DNA of 43,036 nt from Pseudomonadota bacterium (GCA_021846025.1 JAJZDV010000008.1:1-43036), one strand, 5' to 3'. Shown: positions 24,204 through 34,065, counted from the first letter of the stretch. Notes: generated by a model not told the origin, from the sequence alone. Made by a program: numbers and translations.

Positions 24204-25655
24204 ATGAGTGCCGATCGCCGCCAGTTCCTGCTTCAGACCTCCACCCTCGCACTGCTGCTCACCACACCCATGCTGGCCCGTGGGGCCACCATCCTCTCGG
24301 TACGTGTCTGGCCTGCATCGGACTACACCCGGGTGACGCTGGAATCGGACCAGCCCCTGACCGCAACCCATTTTCTCGTGCCCGAACCGCCTCGTTTGGT
24401 GGTGGACGTGAACGGTCTGGAACTGAGCCCCCAGCTCAAGGAACTGGTCGGCAAGATCAAACCCGACGATCCTTTCATCAAGGACGTGCGGGTGGCGCAG
24501 TACGCGCCCGACGTGGTGCGCCTGGTGTTCGACCTGAAACAGGCCGTGAAGCCTCAGGTCTTCAATCTGCTGCCGGTGGCCGCCTACGAAAACCGCATGG
24601 TGTTCGACCTCTACCCGGCTCAGGGCGACCGCTTGCTGGCTTTCATGGACCGCGAAGCTGCGCGGGATGGCAGCCCTGCGCCGGCAGACGCGGCGGGCGC
24701 CGCGTTGACGTCGCCATCCACCCGTGTCGCGCAAGCCAAGCCGGACAGTCTGGGCGACTGGATCAGCCAGCATCGCGCCGAACTCGACGGCACCAGCCCT
24801 TCACGCCAGCCTGAAACCCTGGCGCGCAGCGGCTCCGGCAGGCGCCACGAATCGGCCGCGCGCCAACCGGATGCCCTGGTCGCCGACAACCGTGCACGAA
24901 CCCGAACCTCCGAGCAGCCGATGCGGCGCGACCGGCGCCCCGAGCGCAGTGTGCTGCTGGCGATCGATCCCGGCCATGGCGGCGAGGATCCTGGCGCCAC
25001 CGGGCCGTCCGGTGTGCATGAAAAGGACGTGGTGCTGCTCATCGGCAGGCACTTGCGCGACCTGGCCATGAACACACCCAATATGCGGGTGATGATGACC
25101 CGCGACAGCGATTTTTTCGTGCCGCTGTGGATGCGGGTGGAGAAAGCGCAGCGCGCCAACGCCGACCTGTTCACCTCCATCCATGCCGATGGCTGGTTCA
25201 CCCCGGAGGCGCGCGGTGCCTCGGTCTATTGCCTGTCGGACGGTGGCGCATCGAGCGTCGAGGCGCGCATGATGGCGCAGCGCGAGAACGCCTCCGATGC
25301 CATCGGCGGCATCGACATCAACTCGCGCGACTACCAGGTGGCCAAGGTGCTGCTCGACATGTCGACCACGGCGCAAATCAATGCCAGCATGAAGATGGCC
25401 GGCCCGACCTTGAAGAAGATGGGCAGCCTCGTGCACCTGCATTCACGTCAGGTGCAGCAAGCCAGCTTCGTCGTGCTCAAGTCGCCAACCGTGCCGTCGA
25501 TGCTGGTGGAAACCGCCTTCATCAGCAACCCCGAAGAGGAGGCGCGCCTGCAAACGCCGGCATACCGCAAGCAAGTGGCCCGCTCCATTTTCGAAGGCAT
25601 TCGCGAATACCTCGCCACCAACCCGCCACTGGCGAGGCGCCGCACCCTGGTTTGA
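24204..25655 (+). CDS. amiC: N-acetylmuramoyl-L-alanine amidase, AMIN + Amidase_3, Tat-type signal
   Basis: MSADRRQFLLQTSTLALLLTTPMLARG (twin arginine); AMIN domain; VLLAIDPGHGGEDPGATGPSGVHEKDVVLLIGRHL...SIHADGWF...LVETAFISNPEEEARL. Confidence 0.95.
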   Translation: MSADRRQFLLQTSTLALLLTTPMLARGATILSVRVWPASDYTRVTLESDQPLTATHFLVPEPPRLVVDVNGLELSPQLKELVGKIKPDDPFIKDVRVAQYAPDVVRLVFDLKQAVKPQVFNLLPVAAYENRMVFDLYPAQGDRLLAFMDREAARDGSPAPADAAGAALTSPSTRVAQAKPDSLGDWISQHRAELDGTSPSRQPETLARSGSGRRHESAARQPDALVADNRARTRTSEQPMRRDRRPERSVLLAIDPGHGGEDPGATGPSGVHEKDVVLLIGRHLRDLAMNTPNMRVMMTRDSDFFVPLWMRVEKAQRANADLFTSIHADGWFTPEARGASVYCLSDGGASSVEARMMAQRENASDAIGGIDINSRDYQVAKVLLDMSTTAQINASMKMAGPTLKKMGSLVHLHSRQVQQASFVVLKSPTVPSMLVETAFISNPEEEARLQTPAYRKQVARSIFEGIREYLATNPPLARRRTLV

Positions 25656-25787
25656 CAGCCTTCGTCCCCCTTCGAGTCCGGGGGCGACAGTCACTGGCAC
25701 GCTCTCGTCGTTTTCCCGGATGCGCGAGCAAGGGGTTCTCGTAGCATCGTTTCCGTTTGTAATTTATGAAAGCAACGGAGACTCGAC

Positions 25788-26759
25788 ATGCTCAAAACCC
25801 CCTCTTTGGCGCGCGCCGCGGCATCGTTCATCGCCGGCTTGGCGCTGTCTGCCGCATCGGCCATTCCGGTTCACGCGGCCGAGTTCATCACCATCGCCAC
25901 CGGCGGCACCAGCGGTGTGTATTACCCGCTGGGCGTGGCGCTGTCGCAGATCGACGCCAAGGCCATCCCGAGCGCCAAGACCACGGTTCAAGCGACCAAA
26001 GGTTCCGTCGAAAACCTGAATCTGATCGAAGCCGGTCGCGCCGAAGTTGGGTTTTCGCTTGGCGACTCGCTGTCGGACGCCTGGAAGGGCGACGCCGAAG
26101 CCGGGTTCAAGACGCCATTGAAAAAATTGCGCACCATGGCCGCCGTCTACCCCAACTACGTGCAGATCGTGGCCAGCGCGGATTCGGGCATCAAGACCCT
26201 GGCGGACCTCAAAGGCAAGCGCATTGCCGTGGGGGCGCCGAAAAGCGGCACCGAGCTCAACGCCCGAGCCATTCTCAAGGCGGCCGGCCTGAGCTATGCC
26301 GATTTCGCCAAGGTGGAATACCTGCCCTTCGGCGAGTCGGTCGAATTGATGAAAAACCGCCAGCTCGACGCCACCTTGCAATCGGCCGGTTTGGGGGTGT
26401 CGTCGCTGCGCGATCTGGCCACGTCGCAAAAGATCGTCGTCGTCCCCATCCCGGCCGAGGTCGTGGCCAAGGTGGGGGATTCTGCCTACCAACCGGGCGT
26501 GATTCCGGCCAACACTTACGAGGGCCAGGCCGCCGAGGTGCCCACCGCCGCCATCCGCAACTTCCTGGTCACGCGCGAGGGCCTGAGCGACGAGATGGTC
26601 TATCAAATGACCAAGGCCATGTTCACCCATCTGCCCGAGCTGGTTGCGGCCCACGCAGCTGCCAAGGCCATCAACCTGCAAATGGCCGCCAAGGGTTCAC
26701 CGGTGCCGTTGCATCCCGGAGCGGAGAAGTATTACCGCGAAGTGGGCGTGTTGAAGTAA
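25788..26759 (+). CDS. TAXI family TRAP transporter solute-binding protein
   Basis: Signal peptide then EFITIATGGTSGVYYPLGVALSQI, NLNLIEAGRAEVGFSLGDSL, LKGKRIAVGAPKSGTELNARAILKAAGL. Confidence 0.95.
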   Translation: MLKTPSLARAAASFIAGLALSAASAIPVHAAEFITIATGGTSGVYYPLGVALSQIDAKAIPSAKTTVQATKGSVENLNLIEAGRAEVGFSLGDSLSDAWKGDAEAGFKTPLKKLRTMAAVYPNYVQIVASADSGIKTLADLKGKRIAVGAPKSGTELNARAILKAAGLSYADFAKVEYLPFGESVELMKNRQLDATLQSAGLGVSSLRDLATSQKIVVVPIPAEVVAKVGDSAYQPGVIPANTYEGQAAEVPTAAIRNFLVTREGLSDEMVYQMTKAMFTHLPELVAAHAAAKAINLQMAAKGSPVPLHPGAEKYYREVGVLK

Positions 26760-26772
26760 GTCAGGCGCGCGC

Positions 26773-28875
26773 GTGATGAACCTTCCCCAGGCTGATGCCC
26801 ACCCCCATCCCGCGCACGACCGCCAGGCCGCACCCGAGTCTTCCGACACCGGACACCAGCGCAAGCTGCAGGGGCTGGCGCAGCGTGTGGTGATGACCGC
26901 CGCCCTCGCCTTCTCGTCGTACCAGCTCGTGGTGGCGGCGTTCTCGCCGCTCTCCAGCCTGGTCATGCGGTCGTTGCACGTGGGCTTTTTGCTGCTGATG
27001 ATGTTCTGGGTCGTACCGGCCTGGAAGCACCAGGGATGGATGCAGCGAATTCCCGTGCTCGACTGGGCGCTCGGTGCACTCGCCTTCGCCCTCGGCCTGT
27101 ACCACTGGGCCTTCGAGGCCGAGCTCATTCAGCGCTCGGGCGACCCCAGCACGCTGGACCTGCTGGTCGGCACCGCCACCGTGGCACTGCTGTTCGAGGC
27201 GGCGCGGCGCTGCCTGGGCCTGGCGTTGCCGCTGGTCTGCGGCCTGTTTTTGCTCTACGGCTTGTTCGGTCAGTACCTGCCGGATGCGATCAGCCATCGC
27301 GGCTATGGGCTCGATCAGATCATCGGCCAGCTCTACCTCGGAACCGAGGGCATCTACGGCATTCCGACCCTGGTCTCTGCGACCTACATCTTCCTGTTCA
27401 TCTTGTTCGGCGCGTTCCTCGAGCATGCCGGCATGATCCGCCTCTTCAACGCCCTGGCACTGGGCCTGGTGGGACGTGCGCGCGGCGGCCCGGCCAAGGT
27501 GGCCGTGATTTCATCCGGGCTGATGGGCACCATCTCCGGCTCGGGAGTGGCCAACGTGCTCACCGTCGGCCAGTTCACCATTCCGCTGATGACGCGCTTT
27601 GGCTACACCCCGGTGTTCGCCGGGGCGGTGGAGGCCACCGCCAGCATGGGCGGTCAGATCATGCCTCCGGTCATGGGCGCGGTGGCCTTCATCATGGCCG
27701 AGACGCTGAACGTCCCCTATGCCGATATCGTCAAGGCTGCGGTCATTCCCGCGATGCTCTACTACTTCACCGCGTTCTGGATGGTGCATCTGGAGGCCGG
27801 GCGGAAAAAACTCATGGGCCTGTCAGCCGACGAATGCCCCAACCCGTGGACGGCGCTGAAGCAAAACTGGCATCTCGCGCTGCCGCTGGCAGCACTGGTC
27901 TGGATGCTGTTTCACGGTTTCACACCCATGTTCGCCGGCATGATGGGCCTGTCGCTCACCGCCATCTTGCTGCTGGGCGCGGCCATTGCGGCGCGTATTT
28001 CGCACACGGCATTCCGCGTGGTGTTCTGGTTCGGCTGCGGACTTGGAGCGGCGGCCTTCCTCAAGTTCGGCATCGTCCCGGTGCTGAGCGTGATCACCCT
28101 GCTGGTGGCCATCAACCTGATGGTGAAAGGCGGCCGCAACACCCTGCGCACCTTGCGCAACAGCCTGATCGACGGCGCCCGCCAAGCCTTGCCGGTGGGC
28201 GTTGCCTGCGCCATCGTCGGCATCATCATCGGCGTGCTCACCCTCACGGGCGCAGCCACCAGCTTCGCCGGCTTCATCGTGGCGATCGGCTCGCACAGCC
28301 TGCTGGCCTCGCTGGTGCTGACCATGCTGGTGTGCCTGGTGCTGGGCATGGGCATTCCCACCATTCCCAATTACATCATCACCAGTTCCATCGCAGCGCC
28401 GGCTTTGCTCAAGCTCGGCGTGCCGCTGATCGTCAGCCACATGTTCGTGTTTTATTTCGGCATCATGGCCGATCTGACACCGCCCGTGGCCCTCGCTGCG
28501 TTTGCTGCCGCGTCCATCGCCAAAGCCTCGCCGATGCGCATCGGTTTCAAGGCGACACAGATCGCACTGGCGGGTTTCGTCGTGCCCTACATGGCGGTGT
28601 ACGACCCGCAACTCATGCTCCAGGGCTCCTGGACCTGGATCGGCGTGCTCTACGTGCTGAGCAAGGCCATTCTGGCCATCGTGCTGTGGGGTGGCGTGGC
28701 GGTGGGTTATCTGCGAGCCACCCTCACCTTGCCGGAGCGGCTGGCGGCGTTTGCCGCGGCAGCGCTGCTGGTGTCGGCTGTACCGTTGACGGACGAACTC
28801 GGGTTCGCCGCCGCGGCACTCCTGCTGCTGGCGCATGGCTGGCGCACACGGGGGCAAGCAGCCATCGCGGCATAG
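26773..28875 (+). CDS. TRAP transporter fused permease (TAXI type, DctQM fusion)
   Basis: 700 aa; ISGSGVANVLTVGQFTIPLMTRFGYTPVFAGAVEATASMGGQIMPPVMGAVAFIMAE, GMGIPTIPNYIITSSIAAPALLKLGVPLIVSHMFVFYFGIMADLTPPVALAAFAAASIA. Confidence 0.96.
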   Translation: MMNLPQADAHPHPAHDRQAAPESSDTGHQRKLQGLAQRVVMTAALAFSSYQLVVAAFSPLSSLVMRSLHVGFLLLMMFWVVPAWKHQGWMQRIPVLDWALGALAFALGLYHWAFEAELIQRSGDPSTLDLLVGTATVALLFEAARRCLGLALPLVCGLFLLYGLFGQYLPDAISHRGYGLDQIIGQLYLGTEGIYGIPTLVSATYIFLFILFGAFLEHAGMIRLFNALALGLVGRARGGPAKVAVISSGLMGTISGSGVANVLTVGQFTIPLMTRFGYTPVFAGAVEATASMGGQIMPPVMGAVAFIMAETLNVPYADIVKAAVIPAMLYYFTAFWMVHLEAGRKKLMGLSADECPNPWTALKQNWHLALPLAALVWMLFHGFTPMFAGMMGLSLTAILLLGAAIAARISHTAFRVVFWFGCGLGAAAFLKFGIVPVLSVITLLVAINLMVKGGRNTLRTLRNSLIDGARQALPVGVACAIVGIIIGVLTLTGAATSFAGFIVAIGSHSLLASLVLTMLVCLVLGMGIPTIPNYIITSSIAAPALLKLGVPLIVSHMFVFYFGIMADLTPPVALAAFAAASIAKASPMRIGFKATQIALAGFVVPYMAVYDPQLMLQGSWTWIGVLYVLSKAILAIVLWGGVAVGYLRATLTLPERLAAFAAAALLVSAVPLTDELGFAAAALLLLAHGWRTRGQAAIAA

Positions 28876-28892
28876 GATCCGGAACGGCGGAC

Positions 28893-29534
28893 TCAGGCGA
28901 CGCTGGCCCGCCGCGTTTTCCACCAGCCGAATCCCACCGGCAGCAGCGACAACACGATGATGCCCAGCGTGAGCAGACCCAGGTTGTGCTTGATCCACGG
29001 AATATTGCCGAACAGATGGCCAGCCGCCATGAGCGAGCCCACCCACAGGCCACCGCCGGCGATGTTGTAAAACAGGAATCTGGCGTAGGACATCTCGGCC
29101 ACGCCGGCGACGAAAGGAGCAAAAGTACGCAAAAACGGGATGAAGCGGGTCACGACGATGGTGATGCCGCCGTAGCGCTCGTAAAACGCATGGGCACGGT
29201 CAAAGGCCTTGCGGTTGAACCAGCGGCTGTCTTTCCAGGTGAACACGCGATGGCCGATGGCACGGCCGATGAAGTAGTTGGATACGTTGCCGAGCACCGC
29301 TGCCGCCCACAGCAGTGCGAACGCCAGCGGGCCGTTGAGCGTTCCCGCCGCCGAAAACGCGCCGACAATGAACAGCAGGGAATCGCCCGGCAAAAACGGC
29401 ATGACCACCAGCCCGGTCTCGACGAACACGATGGCAAACAGGACGCCGTACACCCAGGGTCCGTAGGCCTGGATGAACTGGGCGAGTTGCACGTCGAAGT
29501 GCAGGATGATGTTGACGATGCTGGAAGGGTCCAT
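28893..29534 (-). CDS. DedA family (SNARE-associated/VTT) membrane protein
   Basis: ETGLVVMPFLPGDSLLFIVGAFSAAGTLN, FIGRAIGHRVF, YGGITIVVTRFIPFLRTFAPFVAGVAEMSYARFLFYNIAGGGLWV. ATG at 29534; the longer ORF call is an extension opposite mutL. Confidence 0.95.
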   Translation of the reverse strand: MDPSSIVNIILHFDVQLAQFIQAYGPWVYGVLFAIVFVETGLVVMPFLPGDSLLFIVGAFSAAGTLNGPLAFALLWAAAVLGNVSNYFIGRAIGHRVFTWKDSRWFNRKAFDRAHAFYERYGGITIVVTRFIPFLRTFAPFVAGVAEMSYARFLFYNIAGGGLWVGSLMAAGHLFGNIPWIKHNLGLLTLGIIVLSLLPVGFGWWKTRRASVA

Positions 29535-29655
29535 GGAGTGCGGGCCGAAAGTGAACTGCTTGAATGCCGCGTGATGCGGACCCTGACCGATCCGAAACAG
29601 GGCCGCTGAAGCTGCGGCGGCGTCTCGAAAAAAGCCGGCTGAGTATACTGACTCG

Positions 29656-31551
29656 ATGATGGTTGCCCCGGCCGAATCCCCCCAGTTGCATGCAGGTTCG
29701 GTCGCGCGCGACGCGCGGAAATGGGCCTCCATCCGCCCTTTGCCCGAGACCCTGATTTCCCAGATTGCAGCGGGCGAAGTGGTCGAGCGACCGGCCTCGG
29801 CGCTGCGCGAACTGCTGGACAACGCGCTGGACGCAGGCAGCAGCCGCATCGTCGTGCGACTGGCGCAAGGCGGGCTCGATCTGCTGAGCGTGGAGGACGA
29901 CGGCGGCGGCATTGCGGCCGATGAACTCGCCCTGGCGCTGACGCGGCATGCCACCAGCAAAATCGCCACACTGGACGATCTGGAGCAAGCCCAGAGCCTC
30001 GGGTTTCGCGGTGAGGCCCTGGCTGCCATGGCCGCCGTGGCCGAGGTGGACATCGTCAGCCGCCGGGCTGGCCAGCCCGGCGCAAGCATCGGCGCTGCGG
30101 CCGGACGCATCGGCACCCTGACGCCGGCGGCTGCAGCCCAGGGCACGGTGGTCACGGTCAGGCGCCTGTTCCACGACCTTCCCGCACGCCGACGCTTTCT
30201 CAGGTCGCCACCGACCGAAACGGGTTGGTGCGTGGAGGTGTTCAAGCGCGCGGCGATGGCGCATCCCCATGTCGCCTTCAGCCTCTGGCAGGACGGCCGC
30301 GCCAGCCTGCAATACAGCGCCGACGACAGCGCGGCCGGCTTGCAGCGCCTGGCTGATGTGCTGGGCAGGAGCTTCGCCGAACATGCCCTGCCGGTGCAGG
30401 CGCAGATGGGTCCGCTGGCGGTGCGTGGCCTCGTTTGCCGGCCCACCGCGGCGCGTGCGCGGGCCGAAGTGCAGCAGCTTTTCGTCAACCGCCGCTGGGT
30501 CCGCGACCGGGTCTTGGCCCATGGCGTGCGTGCCGCCTATGCCGACGTGCTGCACGGCGCGCTGCAGCCGCAATACGTCTTGCTGATCGAGTTGCCGCCC
30601 GAGCGCGTGGACGTGAACGTGCACCCGGCCAAGAGCGAGGTGCGTTTTCGCGAATCCCAGGCCGTTCATCAGGCGGTGTTCCATGCCGTGCAGCAGGCGC
30701 TGGCGCCGGCTCTGTCCGGGCGGACGGAGGTGAACTCCGGCGGGCCCGCAGCCGAGGGCGCGTCTGCGACGGCGTACCGCGGTTCACGGCCGAACCTGCC
30801 GTTCGCTACGCCCGGCATGCTGCGCCAAAGCGCCCTGCCCCTGGCCTCCAGGCTGCAGGCGTACGCACCACTGGAGCCGAGCCATGCAGGGCATCTGGCG
30901 GAGAGCGCCTCCCCCAATGCCTGGCCGAGCGAGCAGTTGGATCGTCAAGCGACCACCGTGGCGCCGAGCCAGCCTCTCGGCCAGGCCATTGCCCAGTTGC
31001 ACGGCATCTATATCTTGGCGCAAAACAACCAGGGGCTGGTGATCGTCGACATGCACGCGGCGCACGAACGCGTGGTTTACGAACGGCTCAAGACCGCTTG
31101 GGATCAGCGCAACCTCCCCACACAGCCCTTGCTGATTCCTGCCGGTTTCGCCGCCAGCCCGCAGGAATTGGGCGCGGTGCAGGACCACGCCGAAACTCTC
31201 CAGGCCCTCGGCTTCGACGTCGCCGCGAGCGGACCCGCCAGTCTCGCGGTGCGCAGTCTGCCAGGGCTGCCGGGACCGGCCGATCCGGTGCGTCTGGCGC
31301 GAGCGGTGCTGGCCGATTTGGCGGAATTCGGCACCAGCCAGACGCTGGAGCAACGCCGCAACACCCTGCTCTCCACCATCGCCTGCCACGGCGCGGTGCG
31401 CGCCAACCGGCAACTCACCCTGGGCGAAATGAACGCGCTGTTGCGCGATATGGAGGCCACCGAGCGCTCCGACCAGTGCAACCATGGCCGTCCGACCTGG
31501 CGTCAGGTCAGCCTGGACGAACTCGACGCCTTGTTCCTGCGCGGGCGCTGA
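29656..31551 (+). CDS. mutL: DNA mismatch repair protein MutL
   Basis: IRPLPETLISQIAAGEVVERPASALRELLDNALDAGSSRI, GFRGEALAAMAAVAEVD, VNVHPAKSEVRF, C-terminal dimerization domain. Confidence 0.97.
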   Translation: MMVAPAESPQLHAGSVARDARKWASIRPLPETLISQIAAGEVVERPASALRELLDNALDAGSSRIVVRLAQGGLDLLSVEDDGGGIAADELALALTRHATSKIATLDDLEQAQSLGFRGEALAAMAAVAEVDIVSRRAGQPGASIGAAAGRIGTLTPAAAAQGTVVTVRRLFHDLPARRRFLRSPPTETGWCVEVFKRAAMAHPHVAFSLWQDGRASLQYSADDSAAGLQRLADVLGRSFAEHALPVQAQMGPLAVRGLVCRPTAARARAEVQQLFVNRRWVRDRVLAHGVRAAYADVLHGALQPQYVLLIELPPERVDVNVHPAKSEVRFRESQAVHQAVFHAVQQALAPALSGRTEVNSGGPAAEGASATAYRGSRPNLPFATPGMLRQSALPLASRLQAYAPLEPSHAGHLAESASPNAWPSEQLDRQATTVAPSQPLGQAIAQLHGIYILAQNNQGLVIVDMHAAHERVVYERLKTAWDQRNLPTQPLLIPAGFAASPQELGAVQDHAETLQALGFDVAASGPASLAVRSLPGLPGPADPVRLARAVLADLAEFGTSQTLEQRRNTLLSTIACHGAVRANRQLTLGEMNALLRDMEATERSDQCNHGRPTWRQVSLDELDALFLRGR

Positions 31552-31566
31552 GCGGCTCAGGCTGGC

Positions 31567-32535
31567 ATGGACACCGCGGTCCCAACCTTGTTGCCTGCCA
31601 CGGCGTCCAGGCGCCAGCATGCCCCGGTCTGGGCCATCACCGGGCCCACCGCGTCGGGCAAGACCGGCGTCGCGCTGGCCTTGGCGGCACTGCGGCCGAT
31701 CGAGATCATCAGCATGGATTCGGCGCTGGTGTTTCGGGGCATGGATATCGGCACCGCCAAGCCCACGGCAGCCGAACGCGCGCAGGTGCCCCATCACCTG
31801 CTGGACATCCGCGAACCGAGCGCGAGCTACAGCGCCGCGGCCTTTGCAACCGAGGCTGCGGCCCTGATCGACGCCATCCGCCAGCGTGGGCGCGAGCCGC
31901 TGCTGGTCGGCGGCACCTTGCTGTACCTGCATGCGTTGCAACGGGGCCTCAACACGCTGCCCGAGGCCGACGCCAGCGTGCGCGCGGCGATCGCGTGCGA
32001 GGCGCGCGCGCGCGGCTGGCCCGCCATGCATGCCGAACTGGCGCGGGTCGACCCCACCACCGCCGCCCGTCTCGAACCGGGCGACGCCCAGCGCATCCAG
32101 CGTGCACTTGAGGTCTGGAAGCTCAGTGGCAAGCCCATGTCAGCCCATTTCGCCGAGCCGCCCGGCGCGCCGGATGTGCCGCTGCGGGTGCTGGCGCTGG
32201 AGCCATCCAGTCGCGCGCAATTGCATGCCCGCATCGCCCGTCGCTTCGACGCCATGCTGGACGCCGGTTTTCTCGACGAGGTGCGCCACCTGCGCGCTCG
32301 CGGCGACCTGCATGCCGCGCTCCCGTCCATGCGCGCCGTCGGCTACCGCCAGGCCTGGGCGCATCTGAACGGCGAGATCGACGCCAGCACCTTCGCTGCG
32401 CAAGCCATCGCCGCCACCCGGCAACTGGCCAAGCGCCAGCTCACCTGGCTGCGTGGCATGCCCCACAGACAGGTGGTGGACTGTTGCGCCGCCGACGCCA
32501 CCGATCAGGCGCTGCGGTCCCTGCTTCGATCCTGA
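31567..32535 (+). CDS. miaA: tRNA dimethylallyltransferase
   Basis: [83 protein letters not shown]. Confidence 0.97.
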   Translation: MDTAVPTLLPATASRRQHAPVWAITGPTASGKTGVALALAALRPIEIISMDSALVFRGMDIGTAKPTAAERAQVPHHLLDIREPSASYSAAAFATEAAALIDAIRQRGREPLLVGGTLLYLHALQRGLNTLPEADASVRAAIACEARARGWPAMHAELARVDPTTAARLEPGDAQRIQRALEVWKLSGKPMSAHFAEPPGAPDVPLRVLALEPSSRAQLHARIARRFDAMLDAGFLDEVRHLRARGDLHAALPSMRAVGYRQAWAHLNGEIDASTFAAQAIAATRQLAKRQLTWLRGMPHRQVVDCCAADATDQALRSLLRS

Positions 32536-32733
32536 AGCGCAAGTCGAATCCGGCATCTGCCACGGCGACGCGGCTCCGTCGGCACCAGTCCCGGTCCTGC
32601 ACGTGCTCACCAAGCCGGGCCAGGCATGGAGACCAATCCACGATTCGTGCAATTTGTCACGATGACGTCGACGCAGTGACCTGCTCGGGAACTCAAACGC
32701 GCGTCACGGCTTCGAGAATAGGGGCACAGGTTC

Positions 32734-32752
32734 CGGAGATCACCCATCTCCG
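32734..32752 (+). other. Perfect 7-bp inverted repeat immediately 5' of the GGDEF gene
   Basis: CGGAGAT-caccc-ATCTCCG, 20 nt upstream of the ATG at 32773. Confidence 0.6.
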
Positions 32753-32772
32753 ACCCTTTGGGAGCGAGCCGC

Positions 32773-34065
32773 ATGACAGACCCTCGGGAAACTTCAGGCC
32801 CAGGCAGGCAGCCCTGCAGTGCCGCGAGCCGCGCACGCGCCGGCTACCTGGCCGAAGCGGGCTCGACCTTGCTGACCTGCTTCAGTGCCGAGACCCATGC
32901 CTGCATCGACGCCAACGCGGCTTTCGCTGACTTGATCGGCGTGCCGAAGGCTGCCTTGGTGGGCCGGCATTTGTCGCAGGTTTTCGAGCCGCAATGCCTC
33001 GCCCTGATTGAGCCGTTCATGCACGGCACACGGGAGGATCGGCAGGAACAGTTGTTCGAGCTGCGCATCCGTGACGCTGCTGGCCGTGTGCGTGATTTCG
33101 ATGTCATCTTGCTGCCCTACGCCCCTGGTGGCGCCGTGCTGGAGTTGTGCCTGGTGATGCACGAGGTCACACGCTTTCGCGCCATGGCGCGCATGGCGCA
33201 CGAAGCGGCCGCACGCCTGCACCGTTTCATGGACGCCAGCACGGAGGGGATCGTGTTCCAGCGCGACGGTGTGATCGTGGACATGAATCCGGCCCTGGCA
33301 CGGCTGCTGGGCTATGTGGGTCAAGACATCATCGGCCGGCGCGTCATGGACTTCGTCAGCCCCGATTACCGGGACATCGTGATCGGCAAATTCCGTCGCA
33401 ACGTGGTCAACAGCCCTTACGAAGTCACGCTGCTGCACCGCGATGGTTACGACATCCCGGCGGAACTCGTCAGCAGCAATGTCGAATTCGACGGCGAGAT
33501 GCTGCGCATGACCCTGGTGCGCGACATCCGCGCCCGCCGCGCCGCCGAGCGCCGCATGCGCGAACTGGCCGAGCGCGACGGGCTCACCGGCCTGTACAAC
33601 CGGCGCATGTTCCTCGAGCAACTGCCCGCACGCATCGCCGGACTGGCCGAGCGCGAACAGACCGCCGCGCTGCTGTTCATCGATCTCGACCGCTTCAAGC
33701 AAGTGAACGACCGTCACGGCCATGCCCAGGGCGACCGCCTGCTGCAGACCGTGGGGCGGGAGCTGCTGACGTTTCTCACACCGGGTGACATTGCCGGGCG
33801 CATGGGAGGAGACGAGTTCGCGGTTCTGCTCACAGGCATTCAGCCCGAGGCTGCAGCACACCGTGCACGGGCTCTGCTGGCACGACTGCAAGCCGCGTTC
33901 GACTTCACCGGGTTGACCGAAATGGCCTACGCCTCCATCGGTTTGGCCCTGTTCCCCAATCACAGCCAGACCGCCGACACCTTGCGACGTCAGGCGGACC
34001 AGGCCATGTACCTGGCGAAGGCCCAGGGCGGCAATGCCGTGCGGCTCTACGCCCCGGCGGACTGA
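32773..34065 (+). CDS. PAS-domain diguanylate cyclase (GGDEF)
   Basis: PAS segments (FSAETHACIDANAAFADLIGVPKAALVGRHL; FMDASTEGIVFQRDGVIVDMNPALARLLGYVGQDIIGRRVMDFV), then DGLTGLYNRRMF...FIDLDRFKQVNDRHGHAQGDRLL...GRMGGDEFAVLL. Confidence 0.95.
   Translation: MTDPRETSGPGRQPCSAASRARAGYLAEAGSTLLTCFSAETHACIDANAAFADLIGVPKAALVGRHLSQVFEPQCLALIEPFMHGTREDRQEQLFELRIRDAAGRVRDFDVILLPYAPGGAVLELCLVMHEVTRFRAMARMAHEAAARLHRFMDASTEGIVFQRDGVIVDMNPALARLLGYVGQDIIGRRVMDFVSPDYRDIVIGKFRRNVVNSPYEVTLLHRDGYDIPAELVSSNVEFDGEMLRMTLVRDIRARRAAERRMRELAERDGLTGLYNRRMFLEQLPARIAGLAEREQTAALLFIDLDRFKQVNDRHGHAQGDRLLQTVGRELLTFLTPGDIAGRMGGDEFAVLLTGIQPEAAAHRARALLARLQAAFDFTGLTEMAYASIGLALFPNHSQTADTLRRQADQAMYLAKAQGGNAVRLYAPAD

Noticed and set aside
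25664-25700. Imperfect GC-rich inverted repeat after amiC (gtccccc...gggggcgac)
   Set aside because: Imperfect stem with no U-tract; not strong enough to call a terminator.
27036-29609. 857-aa + strand ORF overlapping the TRAP permease and dedA
   Set aside because: Alternative frame of the TRAP permease; Arg/His/Gly-rich nonsense translation.
30435-32111. 558-aa + strand ORF overlapping mutL/miaA in another frame
   Set aside because: MutL and MiaA frames are unambiguous; this frame is Arg/Ala/Gly-rich with no motif.
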